A DNA stretch of 33,823 bases from positions 1 through 33,823 of the forward strand of contig JASFMY010000072.1 in assembly GCA_050117315.1 (NCBI GenBank), in the 5' to 3' direction. Below the pieces are notes generated by a model, which saw only the letters and a program-made list of their open reading frames with translations, was not told where the DNA came from and did no database searches. Every line of letters starts with the position of its first letter. Position 1 is the first letter of the stretch. This stretch comes from JANQIV01 sp050117315 (GTDB lineage Bacteria > Bacteroidota > Ignavibacteria > Ignavibacteriales > Melioribacteraceae). The translations under genes and the position numbers were made by a program. Shown in pieces: positions 9,464 through 16,342 of this stretch.

Positions 9464-9487
9464 AACTAACAATAATATTAGTTAGTT
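9464..9487. promoter_or_regulatory. Candidate operator upstream of receptor gene
   Basis: A perfect inverted repeat, AACTAAC-N10-GTTAGTT, lies 20-44 bases before the receptor ATG, upstream of its Shine-Dalgarno. Its size and position suit a dimeric repressor, and an iron- or heme-responsive regulator is the obvious guess. It does not match the Fur or DtxR consensus sites closely enough to name the regulator. Confidence 0.4.
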
Positions 9488-9554
9488 TTAAGTACAAAAC
9501 GAGCGGGAACTGATTGACTGTCGTTCCTCTTTGTTATTGTTGTTTATTGGCTGT

Positions 9555-9589
9555 ACACCGGCATAGTTTTAACGGGCTACTGCCGGTGT
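9555..9589 (+). terminator. Hairpin with T-run, plus-strand orientation
   Basis: A 9-bp perfect stem (ACACCGGCA/TGCCGGTGT) with a 17-base loop is followed on the plus strand by CTTTTTTATT, the form of an intrinsic terminator. No plus-strand gene lies upstream. In the minus direction it would sit in the leader of the receptor mRNA or after the methyltransferase gene, where it lacks a T-run. Confidence 0.4.
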
Positions 9590-9721
9590 CTTTTTTATTA
9601 TTTATTTAGAATTTACTGATTGTAACGATAGTACTTCGTTTTTCCATATTAATAATTTTCTCACCTTTCATTAAACAATTCTTACAACATAGTTACTGGG
9701 AATTCTTGCTCCCTAACATAT

Positions 9722-10360
9722 TCATTGTATTATTCGTTTTTCAAAAACCTGTTTGCGAGCAACTGAGTTGATATATGTATCTTCAGTAAGAACCAAATTT
9801 TGCTTATCACATAACTGAGGATAAACATTATTCCAGTTGTCTTTATTATTTTGTCCCCATCTCAGCATAGGAAACCAAAAAATACCCTGCAAGCCGAATT
9901 TGGGTTTTGACCAATCTACAAGAAGGAATAACCCGCCGCTTTTTAAGACTCGCGCAGTTTCCGCAATTGCAGCGCGACGTATTTTCGGCGGAGTTACGTG
10001 AAGAGCCATTGAAGTTATTACAACATCAAAGTACTCGTCAGGAAACAAAAGTTCGTCCATCGAGATATTCTTAAATTCCAAGCAGCACTTAAAATCGTCA
10101 ATGCGACTTCTTGCATAATTCAATTGATCTTCGGAAATATCTATACCGATGATTTCCGAATCCGGATCGGCTTTTTCGGCAAGGGCATAACTTAACGCAC
10201 CGGGACCGCACCCCAAGTCAAGGGCTTTCATTCCGGCAGCAAGTTTCAAATTACCGATACATCTCCGGTAATATTCTTCATTCATCCCAATAAGAGCAGC
10301 AAAACGTTTATAATTAGCACCTCCTGCCAATCCCTTAAATTCATTCCCTTTTTTATCCAT
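9722..10360 (-). CDS. Class I SAM-dependent methyltransferase
   Basis: A 212-residue methyltransferase with the Methyltransf_11/25 fold. Motif I is LDLGCGPGALSYALA (about 46-60), the acidic residue after strand 2 is in IGIDISEDQLNYA (about 72-84), and motif IV is FDVVITSMALHVTP (about 111-124), followed by the ARVLKSGGLFLLVDW segment. The substrate cannot be predicted; the family includes ubiquinone/menaquinone-type (UbiE-like) and many other small-molecule methylases. It lies 278 bases upstream of the receptor gene on the same strand. It could belong to the heme locus, but nothing shows it. Only a weak ribosome site precedes the ATG. Confidence 0.8.
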   Translation of the reverse strand: MDKKGNEFKGLAGGANYKRFAALIGMNEEYYRRCIGNLKLAAGMKALDLGCGPGALSYALAEKADPDSEIIGIDISEDQLNYARSRIDDFKCCLEFKNISMDELLFPDEYFDVVITSMALHVTPPKIRRAAIAETARVLKSGGLFLLVDWSKPKFGLQGIFWFPMLRWGQNNKDNWNNVYPQLCDKQNLVLTEDTYINSVARKQVFEKRIIQ

Positions 10361-10822
10361 TAAATAGCTCTAATTTTAATCGTAAAATTCACCACGGATT
10401 TACTAAGAAAAGATAGGTTTTATACTTTCGTTCCATTTCCCCGTGCTACTTCAACAGCCTGGATAAACCGGTTTTACGTTCACTTTTTTGTGTATTCCTT
10501 TCTCGCTTATAAATACGATTTACACATTTAGCCCTACAACACGTTTGCGGAATAATTTTTTTATACTAAGCTTTCCGGCGAGATCTATAATAAAGGAGAT
10601 ATATAAAGGCTATGCTGCTAAAAGCATAATCCCAAACGGAAATAAAAGCCTTTTTATCTATATTCTCTAAATGAAATTCTTAGTATTAATCTAAAATAAT
10701 ATGAGAGCAAATTTATCTTAATACGAAAAGGCTTTCAATAACCAAAATATGTGAATTAAATGGTAGTATATCCCTTAATATGGGGATAGTCCTGATCGTG
10801 GAGCTGTCTAATAATTACTACT
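10361..10822. other. Intergenic region, no gene recognised
   Basis: A 462-base AT-rich gap. A hairpin with AAAGGCT/AGCCTTT arms, enclosing an inner ATGC/GCAT pair and followed by TTTTATCT, lies near 10604-10658 in plus orientation. A second small inverted repeat (TATCCC/GGGATA) is at about 10766-10785, just past the LuxR-like gene. The plus-strand open frame here has low-complexity content and no family resemblance, so I do not call it. Confidence 0.4.
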
Positions 10823-11425
10823 TCAAAACGAATAATCTTCAAGCTGAATAATTTTATTTGAAATCGCGTAAATGGTAAGACCGGATTGGCTCTTAATACC
10901 GGTTTTTTGCGATATGTTTTTCCTATGGCTTACTACAGTGTGAATACTAATAAATAGTTTGTCGGCTATCTCTTTGTTTGGTAATCCCTCTACCATCAAT
11001 TTAAGAACTTCAATTTCCCGCTCAGTTAATTGTTCTTGTTCCGCCGTTGACGGCTGGGAAGAATTTGAACTGTTTAGATTCAATATCAATTCAATAATGG
11101 ATTTCGGATCATCGGTTATGTTAATTACATCATCATACATTTCCAATACCCGGCTATCATAATAACTATGAACCAAAGCAATCCAGCAGGTTTCTGTTCT
11201 TTTCTTTTTTATCGTATAAAATTCTTTGGTTTTATTTTGAACTTGGGATGGGTTAACAATAATTATATCCGGCTTTTCTTTATCAATAAGAGTAGAGATT
11301 TCTTTTAAGCTATCTATTTTAAACAGTTTAAAGTAATAACCCGATTTAAGAAGTATATTAGACAAACCTTCATATATAATTTGCGAAGGTTCCAGGACGG
11401 CTATATTTACAAGCTTTTTATTCAA
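10823..11425 (-). CDS. LuxR/NarL-type regulator with degenerate receiver
   Basis: A 200-residue regulator. The N-terminal 110 residues resemble a CheY-like receiver, but the phospho-acceptor position holds Asn (IIIVNPS, N58) and the usual N-terminal acidic pair is reduced to a lone Glu (E12), so control by phosphorylation is unlikely. A Ser/Gln linker (about 118-132) leads to a good LuxR helix-turn-helix (LTEREIEVLKLMVEG to about 195, with ISIHTVVSHRKNI as the recognition part). The start is TTG, overlapping the stop of the hemerythrin gene as TTGA. There is no good ribosome site of its own, which suggests translational coupling. The pairing implies that the hemerythrin protein is the sensor or co-effector for this regulator. 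Confidence 0.8.
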   Translation of the reverse strand: MNKKLVNIAVLEPSQIIYEGLSNILLKSGYYFKLFKIDSLKEISTLIDKEKPDIIIVNPSQVQNKTKEFYTIKKKRTETCWIALVHSYYDSRVLEMYDDVINITDDPKSIIELILNLNSSNSSQPSTAEQEQLTEREIEVLKLMVEGLPNKEIADKLFISIHTVVSHRKNISQKTGIKSQSGLTIYAISNKIIQLEDYSF

Positions 11426-12144
11426 TTATAAATACTTTTTTCAAGTTTGCGAACTAAAGGTATTAAAATGGTTTCTTCTATTATATGATGTATATTTAAA
11501 TCGTATTCCAGCTCGAATAAATCAACCACGATTTTTCTTCTTAGAATTCTGTCGTTTTGGAGAGGCACGTGCTTTAACAAAAGTTCTTTAAGATCATTCA
11601 ACTTGGATTCAATATCGGTATGGTGTTCGCTATATTCCTCAACGGAAAAATTATACTTTTTCTTTTCGGCTTTGTCTTTCACATCGTCCTGCAGCAAAGC
11701 ATTGAAATACGGGAAAGCAATTTCGTCCTCGTAGGAAAAATGTTCCTTTACCTCTTCAAAATATTCGTCAAAAAATTTATCTATCAATTTTATTTCGGGC
11801 GAATCGTTTTGTGAATAAAGCTGCCGGATATAATTTTTTATCTCCGGGCATTTTTCGTTTTCATAATAATTATGAGAGCTTTCCAAAATCATTATTATCT
11901 CGGAAATATCTTTAATGGAAAGGTTATCATTTAGTGACGGAGAAAAACCATTATAAAGATTTGCAAAAGTAACGAAGATGTTTACACTAATATTTTGTTC
12001 TTTACAAAGTTCTAAAACAGTTTTTTCTTGAACCACAGAATTTAAACCACAATGCTCCATTAACAAAAGTAACGAGGGATTGTCGAATATCAAATTCGAC
12101 ATTTTCATTTCAGCCGTTATATATTTTTTATTGGTCAGGTACAC
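11422..12144 (-). CDS. Hemerythrin-domain protein, ScdA/RIC-like
   Basis: A 240-residue protein. Residues about 12-72 resemble the ScdA_N/DUF1858-type helical domain of iron-sulfur cluster repair (RIC/YtfE) proteins, but with 'EHCGLNS' where the family often has a double-Cys region. The rest is a four-helix hemerythrin-like bundle with the expected metal ligands: H91, H135-x3-E139, H174/H175 and H220-x3-E224. Di-iron proteins of this kind respond to nitric oxide, oxygen or redox stress and repair damaged Fe-S centres. It is co-translated with the LuxR-like regulator downstream. With nrdDG nearby it fits an anaerobe's stress defence. Repair versus sensing cannot be separated from the sequence. 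Confidence 0.8.
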   Translation of the reverse strand: MYLTNKKYITAEMKMSNLIFDNPSLLLLMEHCGLNSVVQEKTVLELCKEQNISVNIFVTFANLYNGFSPSLNDNLSIKDISEIIMILESSHNYYENEKCPEIKNYIRQLYSQNDSPEIKLIDKFFDEYFEEVKEHFSYEDEIAFPYFNALLQDDVKDKAEKKKYNFSVEEYSEHHTDIESKLNDLKELLLKHVPLQNDRILRRKIVVDLFELEYDLNIHHIIEETILIPLVRKLEKSIYN

Positions 12145-12162
12145 TACATGTTATTCCTTTTC

Positions 12163-12308
12163 AATAGAGTTTCTGCAAAATAAAAGTCAGTCATTTCGAA
12201 CCCGTTTTTTGGGTGAGAACTCTTTCAATTAGAGGATGATTTTAAAGATTTCTCCCTCCGGTCGAAACGACTAAATGTTTAGATATTTTATTTTGCAGAA
12301 ACTCTATT
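12163..12308. repeat. 146-bp MITE-like element with 23-bp perfect terminal inverted repeats
   Basis: The arms at 12163-12185 and 12286-12308 are perfect reverse complements; the outer part reads AATAGAGTTTCTGC. Inside lies a second, degenerate inverted repeat of the GTCATTTCGA family (about 12186-12272). The element fills the gap between the transporter stop (12317) and the hemerythrin gene. Related ends occur at 4948-4963 and near 21896 (TAGAGTTTCTG), so this is a family rather than a unique hairpin. In RNA it would form a very stable stem and probably separates the two transcription units. Confidence 0.75.
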
Positions 12309-12316
12309 CTATAAAT

Positions 12317-13903
12317 TCAAAATAACTTAACCATAATCTGGGTAAAAATAATCAATAAAACCAGCGCAAACGGATATACGGTTGCATATGCAACTTTCGG
12401 TGCGTTGGAATCGGTTAATGAATCAACAGAACTTAATGCCGGGGTTGAAGTCATACTTCCCGTTAGAGCACCGATTAGCGTAAGGAAGTTAATCTTATAT
12501 ACATAATGCCCCAGTAGTACCGCAATTATCATCGGGATTATTGTAATAACTATACCAACTATAAACAGGATATACCCGTTATCGTTAAGTGTGGTTTCAA
12601 TATGCTGCCCTGCATTAGTACCGACTGCAGTAAGAAAAAAAATCAATCCGAGCTTTCTTAATAATTGGTTGGATTCTCCGGCAACATTCCAAAGAATACG
12701 TCCGGTTTTACCAATCTTGCTTAATATAAGTGAACTTATTAAAATACCACCGGTTAAACCGAGTTTAAAACTGTAACTTCCCAGCGGAATCGAAATCATT
12801 CCAATTAAAACGCCCAAAATTATTCCAACCGATATCGGGAAGAAATCCAATTCAACAAGGTGTTTTTTGTTATCGCCGAATAAATCGGCTACATGTTTCA
12901 TATCTTCCTCGGCACAGGCAATCATTATCTTATCGCCGTACTTCACCTTCGTATGGGCGGTCGGGGCAATGTCAATACCGCTTCTTCTTATTGAAGTTGC
13001 GGTAGCGTTATATTTCGTAAAAAGAGAAAGTTCCGCAAATGATTTATTAACTACATCTTTCTTAGTAACAAGTACACTTTTAACAATAAATTTTTTCCCA
13101 AGCGATATTTTCTGATCGGTTCCTTTGCCGATAAGTAATTCAATTTTCTTAAGATCGTTTTCGGTACCTACAGCCTTAATTATATCCCCCTGGTTTAATA
13201 CTGTGCTTGCCGTTGGCGTAAAGGTGTTGCCGTACTGAAAAACCCTTGAAATGTTGGTGTTTGTCATGCTCCTAATTTTCAATTCACCGACGGTTTTCCC
13301 AAATATGTTTGGATTTTCAACAACATAGTTTTTGTTAACCAATTGGGGAAAGTCTGATTTAATTTCTTCGGTGTACTTATTTTCTTCTTTCTTGTAATCA
13401 ACTTTGAAAAAGTTTCCTATAACTTTTACAAAAAGAATTACGCCGAGAACACCGAACGGATAAGCAATACCGTAACCTATTGAAGATACGGTTGATTTGG
13501 TACTGTCAATAGCCGCAGCCAAACCAGGCGTACTTGTTAAAGCACCTGTGAAAATTCCAACCGCAAGGTCTATCGGAATATCCAGTCCAAGGGAAAACCC
13601 GATTGCCAACAAAGCCGCGGAACCAACAACAGTAGCGGAAAGAATAATTAATTTTAGCCCTTGTTTCTTGAAAGACTCAAAAAAACCGGGACCGGCTTGA
13701 ATGCCAACAGAATATATAAAAAAGATTAAACCTAACTTTTGAATTATCTCCGGCATTTCAACGCCGAGATATCCGAACAAGAAGGCAACGAAAATAACTG
13801 CGGAACTATCGAACGAGATACCTTTTATGCTAATATTTCCGAGTGCAATCCCCAGACCGACAATAATGAAGAAGGCAATATAGGGATTAAGAAAAGTCTC
13901 CAT
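12317..13903 (-). CDS. AspT/YidE-family transporter with two RCK_C (TrkA-C) domains
   Basis: A 528-residue inner-membrane transporter made of two homologous membrane halves. Each half carries the duplicated motif (GALTSTPGLAAA at about 141-152 and GALTGSMTSTPALSS at about 480-495). Between the halves, about residues 185-345, lie two RCK_C/TrkA_C ligand-binding domains (VGELKIRSMTNTNISRV... and SFAELSLFTKYNATATSIRR...). Aspartate:alanine antiporters (AspT) and YidE/YbjL share this plan. The substrate is unknown, probably an organic anion or amino acid, with the RCK domains as an allosteric gate. The family is often found beside the LuxR/hemerythrin pair in Bacteroidetes-like genomes, as far as I recall, but here a large inverted-repeat element intervenes. 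Confidence 0.85.
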   Translation of the reverse strand: METFLNPYIAFFIIVGLGIALGNISIKGISFDSSAVIFVAFLFGYLGVEMPEIIQKLGLIFFIYSVGIQAGPGFFESFKKQGLKLIILSATVVGSAALLAIGFSLGLDIPIDLAVGIFTGALTSTPGLAAAIDSTKSTVSSIGYGIAYPFGVLGVILFVKVIGNFFKVDYKKEENKYTEEIKSDFPQLVNKNYVVENPNIFGKTVGELKIRSMTNTNISRVFQYGNTFTPTASTVLNQGDIIKAVGTENDLKKIELLIGKGTDQKISLGKKFIVKSVLVTKKDVVNKSFAELSLFTKYNATATSIRRSGIDIAPTAHTKVKYGDKIMIACAEEDMKHVADLFGDNKKHLVELDFFPISVGIILGVLIGMISIPLGSYSFKLGLTGGILISSLILSKIGKTGRILWNVAGESNQLLRKLGLIFFLTAVGTNAGQHIETTLNDNGYILFIVGIVITIIPMIIAVLLGHYVYKINFLTLIGALTGSMTSTPALSSVDSLTDSNAPKVAYATVYPFALVLLIIFTQIMVKLF

Positions 13904-14010
13904 GTTATACCTTTAGTAATTAATAATAGAATTCATTAAATTAACCCAAGTTGATAAATTAGTCCCGAAAATAATACGGGTTTCTCCCGTGTTTTCTTTG
14001 TTTCTGCTTA

Positions 14011-14223
14011 TCAACTTTGGTTAATTTCTTCTTCCATCCGTTCAAAATCTTTGTTTAGCTTATTTTTCAAAACACGATTTGTAAAAATAAAATTTTGTTG
14101 AGTTAAATGCTCTACTGTAAGGTTTTTAATTTCCAATAAATCATCAATGGTTCTAAACTGTCTATTAATACACGATAGTTTTATCATTTGTATATAAAAC
14201 CAGTGACGTATCACAATTGTCAT
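14011..14223 (-). CDS. Possible small hypothetical protein
   Basis: A 70-codon frame of ordinary amino-acid composition with no recognisable domain; the last 30 residues are charged and helical (LKNKLNKDFERMEEEINQS). Its first codons are supplied by the end of the GTCATTTCGA repeat (from 14217), so the first Met is doubtful; the Met at codon 13 (MIKLSC) is an alternative. No ribosome site is evident for either. A small hairpin (ACGGG/CCCGT, about 13974-13990) follows the stop. It may be a real small gene or a remnant. Confidence 0.25.
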   Translation of the reverse strand: MTIVIRHWFYIQMIKLSCINRQFRTIDDLLEIKNLTVEHLTQQNFIFTNRVLKNKLNKDFERMEEEINQS

Positions 14224-14318
14224 TTCGAATCCCCGACGTTGTTTGTCGGGGTGAGAAATCTGACCCCCTTACAAATAGAGATTTATCAGTCGCACAAAAC
14301 GCTCCTTCGAAATGTCAA
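14217..14318. repeat. GTCATTTCGA-family inverted repeat, copy 5
   Basis: Starts TTGTCATTTCGAATCC and ends CTTCGAAATGTCAA, with a strong inner stem CCCCGACgttgtttGTCGGGG at about 14231-14247. It lies between the small hypothetical frame and the hydrolase gene. The remaining sequence up to 14419 shows nothing I can name. Confidence 0.7.
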
Positions 14319-14419
14319 TCTTGGAGTTTACGATTCTTTATTGTTGACATAACCCTGGGTTAACCAAAAAAGTTATCGTTGTAATATATATATAGTCTTT
14401 AGTTGACGTCATCTGCCGG

Positions 14420-15571
14420 TTATGATAGAAATTCACCTGCTTTTTCCATTATATATTTGAAAGATTTGTCAACCTGTAAATTGTATTTTTTCACGAGCGG
14501 AAACGGTGATACATGGCTGTAAGGAAAATTGAAATCCATTACATCAATATTGCTTTTGTGTCCGCCGGCTTTTACTGATAGAGAATCTATAACTTCTTGC
14601 GGGACTACAACCCGGTCTCTTTCCAATACAATAACTTTAATACGTTCGTAAATCCGGGATAGTCGTTTCTCTCTCAAATCTTTGAATTGTTTGTAATTCA
14701 TAAGCCCTGTAAAATAACTTTGCCGCGGAAGCAATTTTTCCAAACAACGGTTAATTACTTTTTCCGTATGAACTTTATTCTTGAACATTTTATCTAAGAA
14801 AAAGGCAACAGAGGTGGAAGCGCTTTTGTCGACAATGTATTTTGAAACAGGAAATGTCTTATCGTAAGTAGCACCGCCGCAAAACATAAAAAGTCGTGCG
14901 TTTGTCAACAAATTCTTCGGGTTATCCATCATCAAGAGTAACGAAAAAAAAGCTCCTATCGAATACCCGAACAGGTCAATACTTGAATCCGGATGGATAT
15001 TGTGCACATCCCCGCGACGTATGAGTTCAACCAGCCTGCAAAAATCAGTGTAGGTTTGCAAGCCCGACAAAAGAAATCTTTGCGGGTAAGAATCCAATCT
15101 TTCACTTATTGCTGCGTTCACAAAGGAAGAGTGAGAATTTGCAGACTTGGCAGCTCTTGTAATTGAGAGTTTTTGCATCAATCTTGAATTCGACCATTCC
15201 AACGGTGCGCGATTCATGTGAAATGCAATTGGGAATAGGATTACGGTTTTGCCGGTCAATTTTGTTAATTGATAAGCCCACGGTAAATACTTGTCCCATT
15301 TTTTTTCGTTTAAGCCGTGAAACAAAAATATTATCCCCGGAGAAACCGGGTTGTCTAAATTTTCCATAGAATAATAATCGAACGAAGTGTTGCTCTCAAT
15401 ATCATTATCTTTATTTATCTCTTGACTAAGAAAATATGTATACTCTTCGTCTAAACCGGGAGAACAAAAAGTTCTTTTGCGAATTCGAATTGCAAAACTA
15501 TCAAGTAGAACCTCTGTTTCAATATTTTTCAGAATACTTCTTAAGTCCATATAAATTCTGTCGTATAACAT
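14420..15571 (-). CDS. Alpha/beta-hydrolase, DUF6051-like
   Basis: A 383-residue protein with an alpha/beta-hydrolase layout. An oxyanion-hole motif FLFHGLNEK lies at about 80-88, a nucleophile elbow FGYSIGAF (GxSxG, Ser near 204), an acid candidate in VLERDRVVV (about 316) and a histidine candidate in PYSHVSPFP (about 353). It has no signal peptide or membrane helix, so it should be cytoplasmic. The length and the HGLNEKKWDKYLPWA segment agree with the uncharacterised family I know as DUF6051. The substrate is unknown; esterase or lipase-like activity is an inference. It stands alone, 127 bases upstream of nrdG on the same strand orientation. Confidence 0.7.
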   Translation of the reverse strand: MLYDRIYMDLRSILKNIETEVLLDSFAIRIRKRTFCSPGLDEEYTYFLSQEINKDNDIESNTSFDYYSMENLDNPVSPGIIFLFHGLNEKKWDKYLPWAYQLTKLTGKTVILFPIAFHMNRAPLEWSNSRLMQKLSITRAAKSANSHSSFVNAAISERLDSYPQRFLLSGLQTYTDFCRLVELIRRGDVHNIHPDSSIDLFGYSIGAFFSLLLMMDNPKNLLTNARLFMFCGGATYDKTFPVSKYIVDKSASTSVAFFLDKMFKNKVHTEKVINRCLEKLLPRQSYFTGLMNYKQFKDLREKRLSRIYERIKVIVLERDRVVVPQEVIDSLSVKAGGHKSNIDVMDFNFPYSHVSPFPLVKKYNLQVDKSFKYIMEKAGEFLS

Positions 15572-15697
15572 GCCGCTTTTCCCGTTTGATAATTTTATTT
15601 CCGTAAATTTGGGAAAAACGTGAATTGATGTTTGTAAAACTATTGTAAAAGATGAATATACTTAAAGAAATAAATTCCCTTATATGAAGATCTTGTA

Positions 15698-16342
15698 TTA
15701 AAAACTTTTTTTCTCTTCTTCTTTAAAGGTGTTATGTTCATCAAAAGATTTTGATATATGGTTCCCCGTATAAGTAAAAAATTGTAAAGTAATTTTATTA
15801 CCAACAATTTTTTCTATTTCGCTTAAATCTTTTCGCTCATGAATCCCCCGTATTAAAGTAATACGGAATTGTTTTTCAACGGAAGAGTTTTTAATTAGAT
15901 TTATAGACATACGAAGTTTTTCTTCGGATATCTCAACTCCGCTTACATTATTATATTTCGAAAGGGTTGTTTTAACATCCATTGCAACAAAGTCAATCAT
16001 ATTACCTTCCAAAAGGCTCTTAAGCATTTGCGGGTTGCTTCCGTTGGTGTCAAGCTTAACAAGAAAACCTTTTTGTTTTACTTTATATATAAACCCGGGC
16101 AAGTCTTTATGAATTGTCGGTTCGCCGCCGGTAATTACAACTCCTTCAATTTTACCTTTTCGTTCGGACAGGTAATCGAAAATGATTTGTTCATCAATTG
16201 CCTGTTCAAATAATTCCGGTAGTACAAGCTGCGGGTTGTGGCAATACCCGCAACGGAAGTTGCAACCTTGTGTAAAAATTACGGTACTGATTTTTCCCGG
16301 GTAATCAATTAATGATACTTTTTGAAAGCCGGCAATTTTCAT
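15698..16342 (-). CDS. nrdG: Anaerobic ribonucleotide reductase activating enzyme
   Basis: A 214-residue radical-SAM enzyme. The 4Fe-4S motif CNFRCGYC gives Cys27, Cys31 and Cys34, and the SAM-binding GGEPTIHKDL is at about 71-80. The length and the 'NPQLV' stretch after the cluster match the NrdG type that works with ATP-cone NrdD. It generates the glycyl radical on NrdD using reduced flavodoxin or ferredoxin and SAM. Its ATG overlaps the nrdD stop codon by four bases (ATGA), so it is translationally coupled to it. Pyruvate-formate-lyase activases look similar, but the partner gene settles the assignment. Confidence 0.93.
   Translation of the reverse strand: MKIAGFQKVSLIDYPGKISTVIFTQGCNFRCGYCHNPQLVLPELFEQAIDEQIIFDYLSERKGKIEGVVITGGEPTIHKDLPGFIYKVKQKGFLVKLDTNGSNPQMLKSLLEGNMIDFVAMDVKTTLSKYNNVSGVEISEEKLRMSINLIKNSSVEKQFRITLIRGIHERKDLSEIEKIVGNKITLQFFTYTGNHISKSFDEHNTFKEEEKKSF

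Noticed and set aside
10488..10670. 60-codon plus-strand frame
   Set aside because: Low-complexity translation, no family resemblance and no convincing start.
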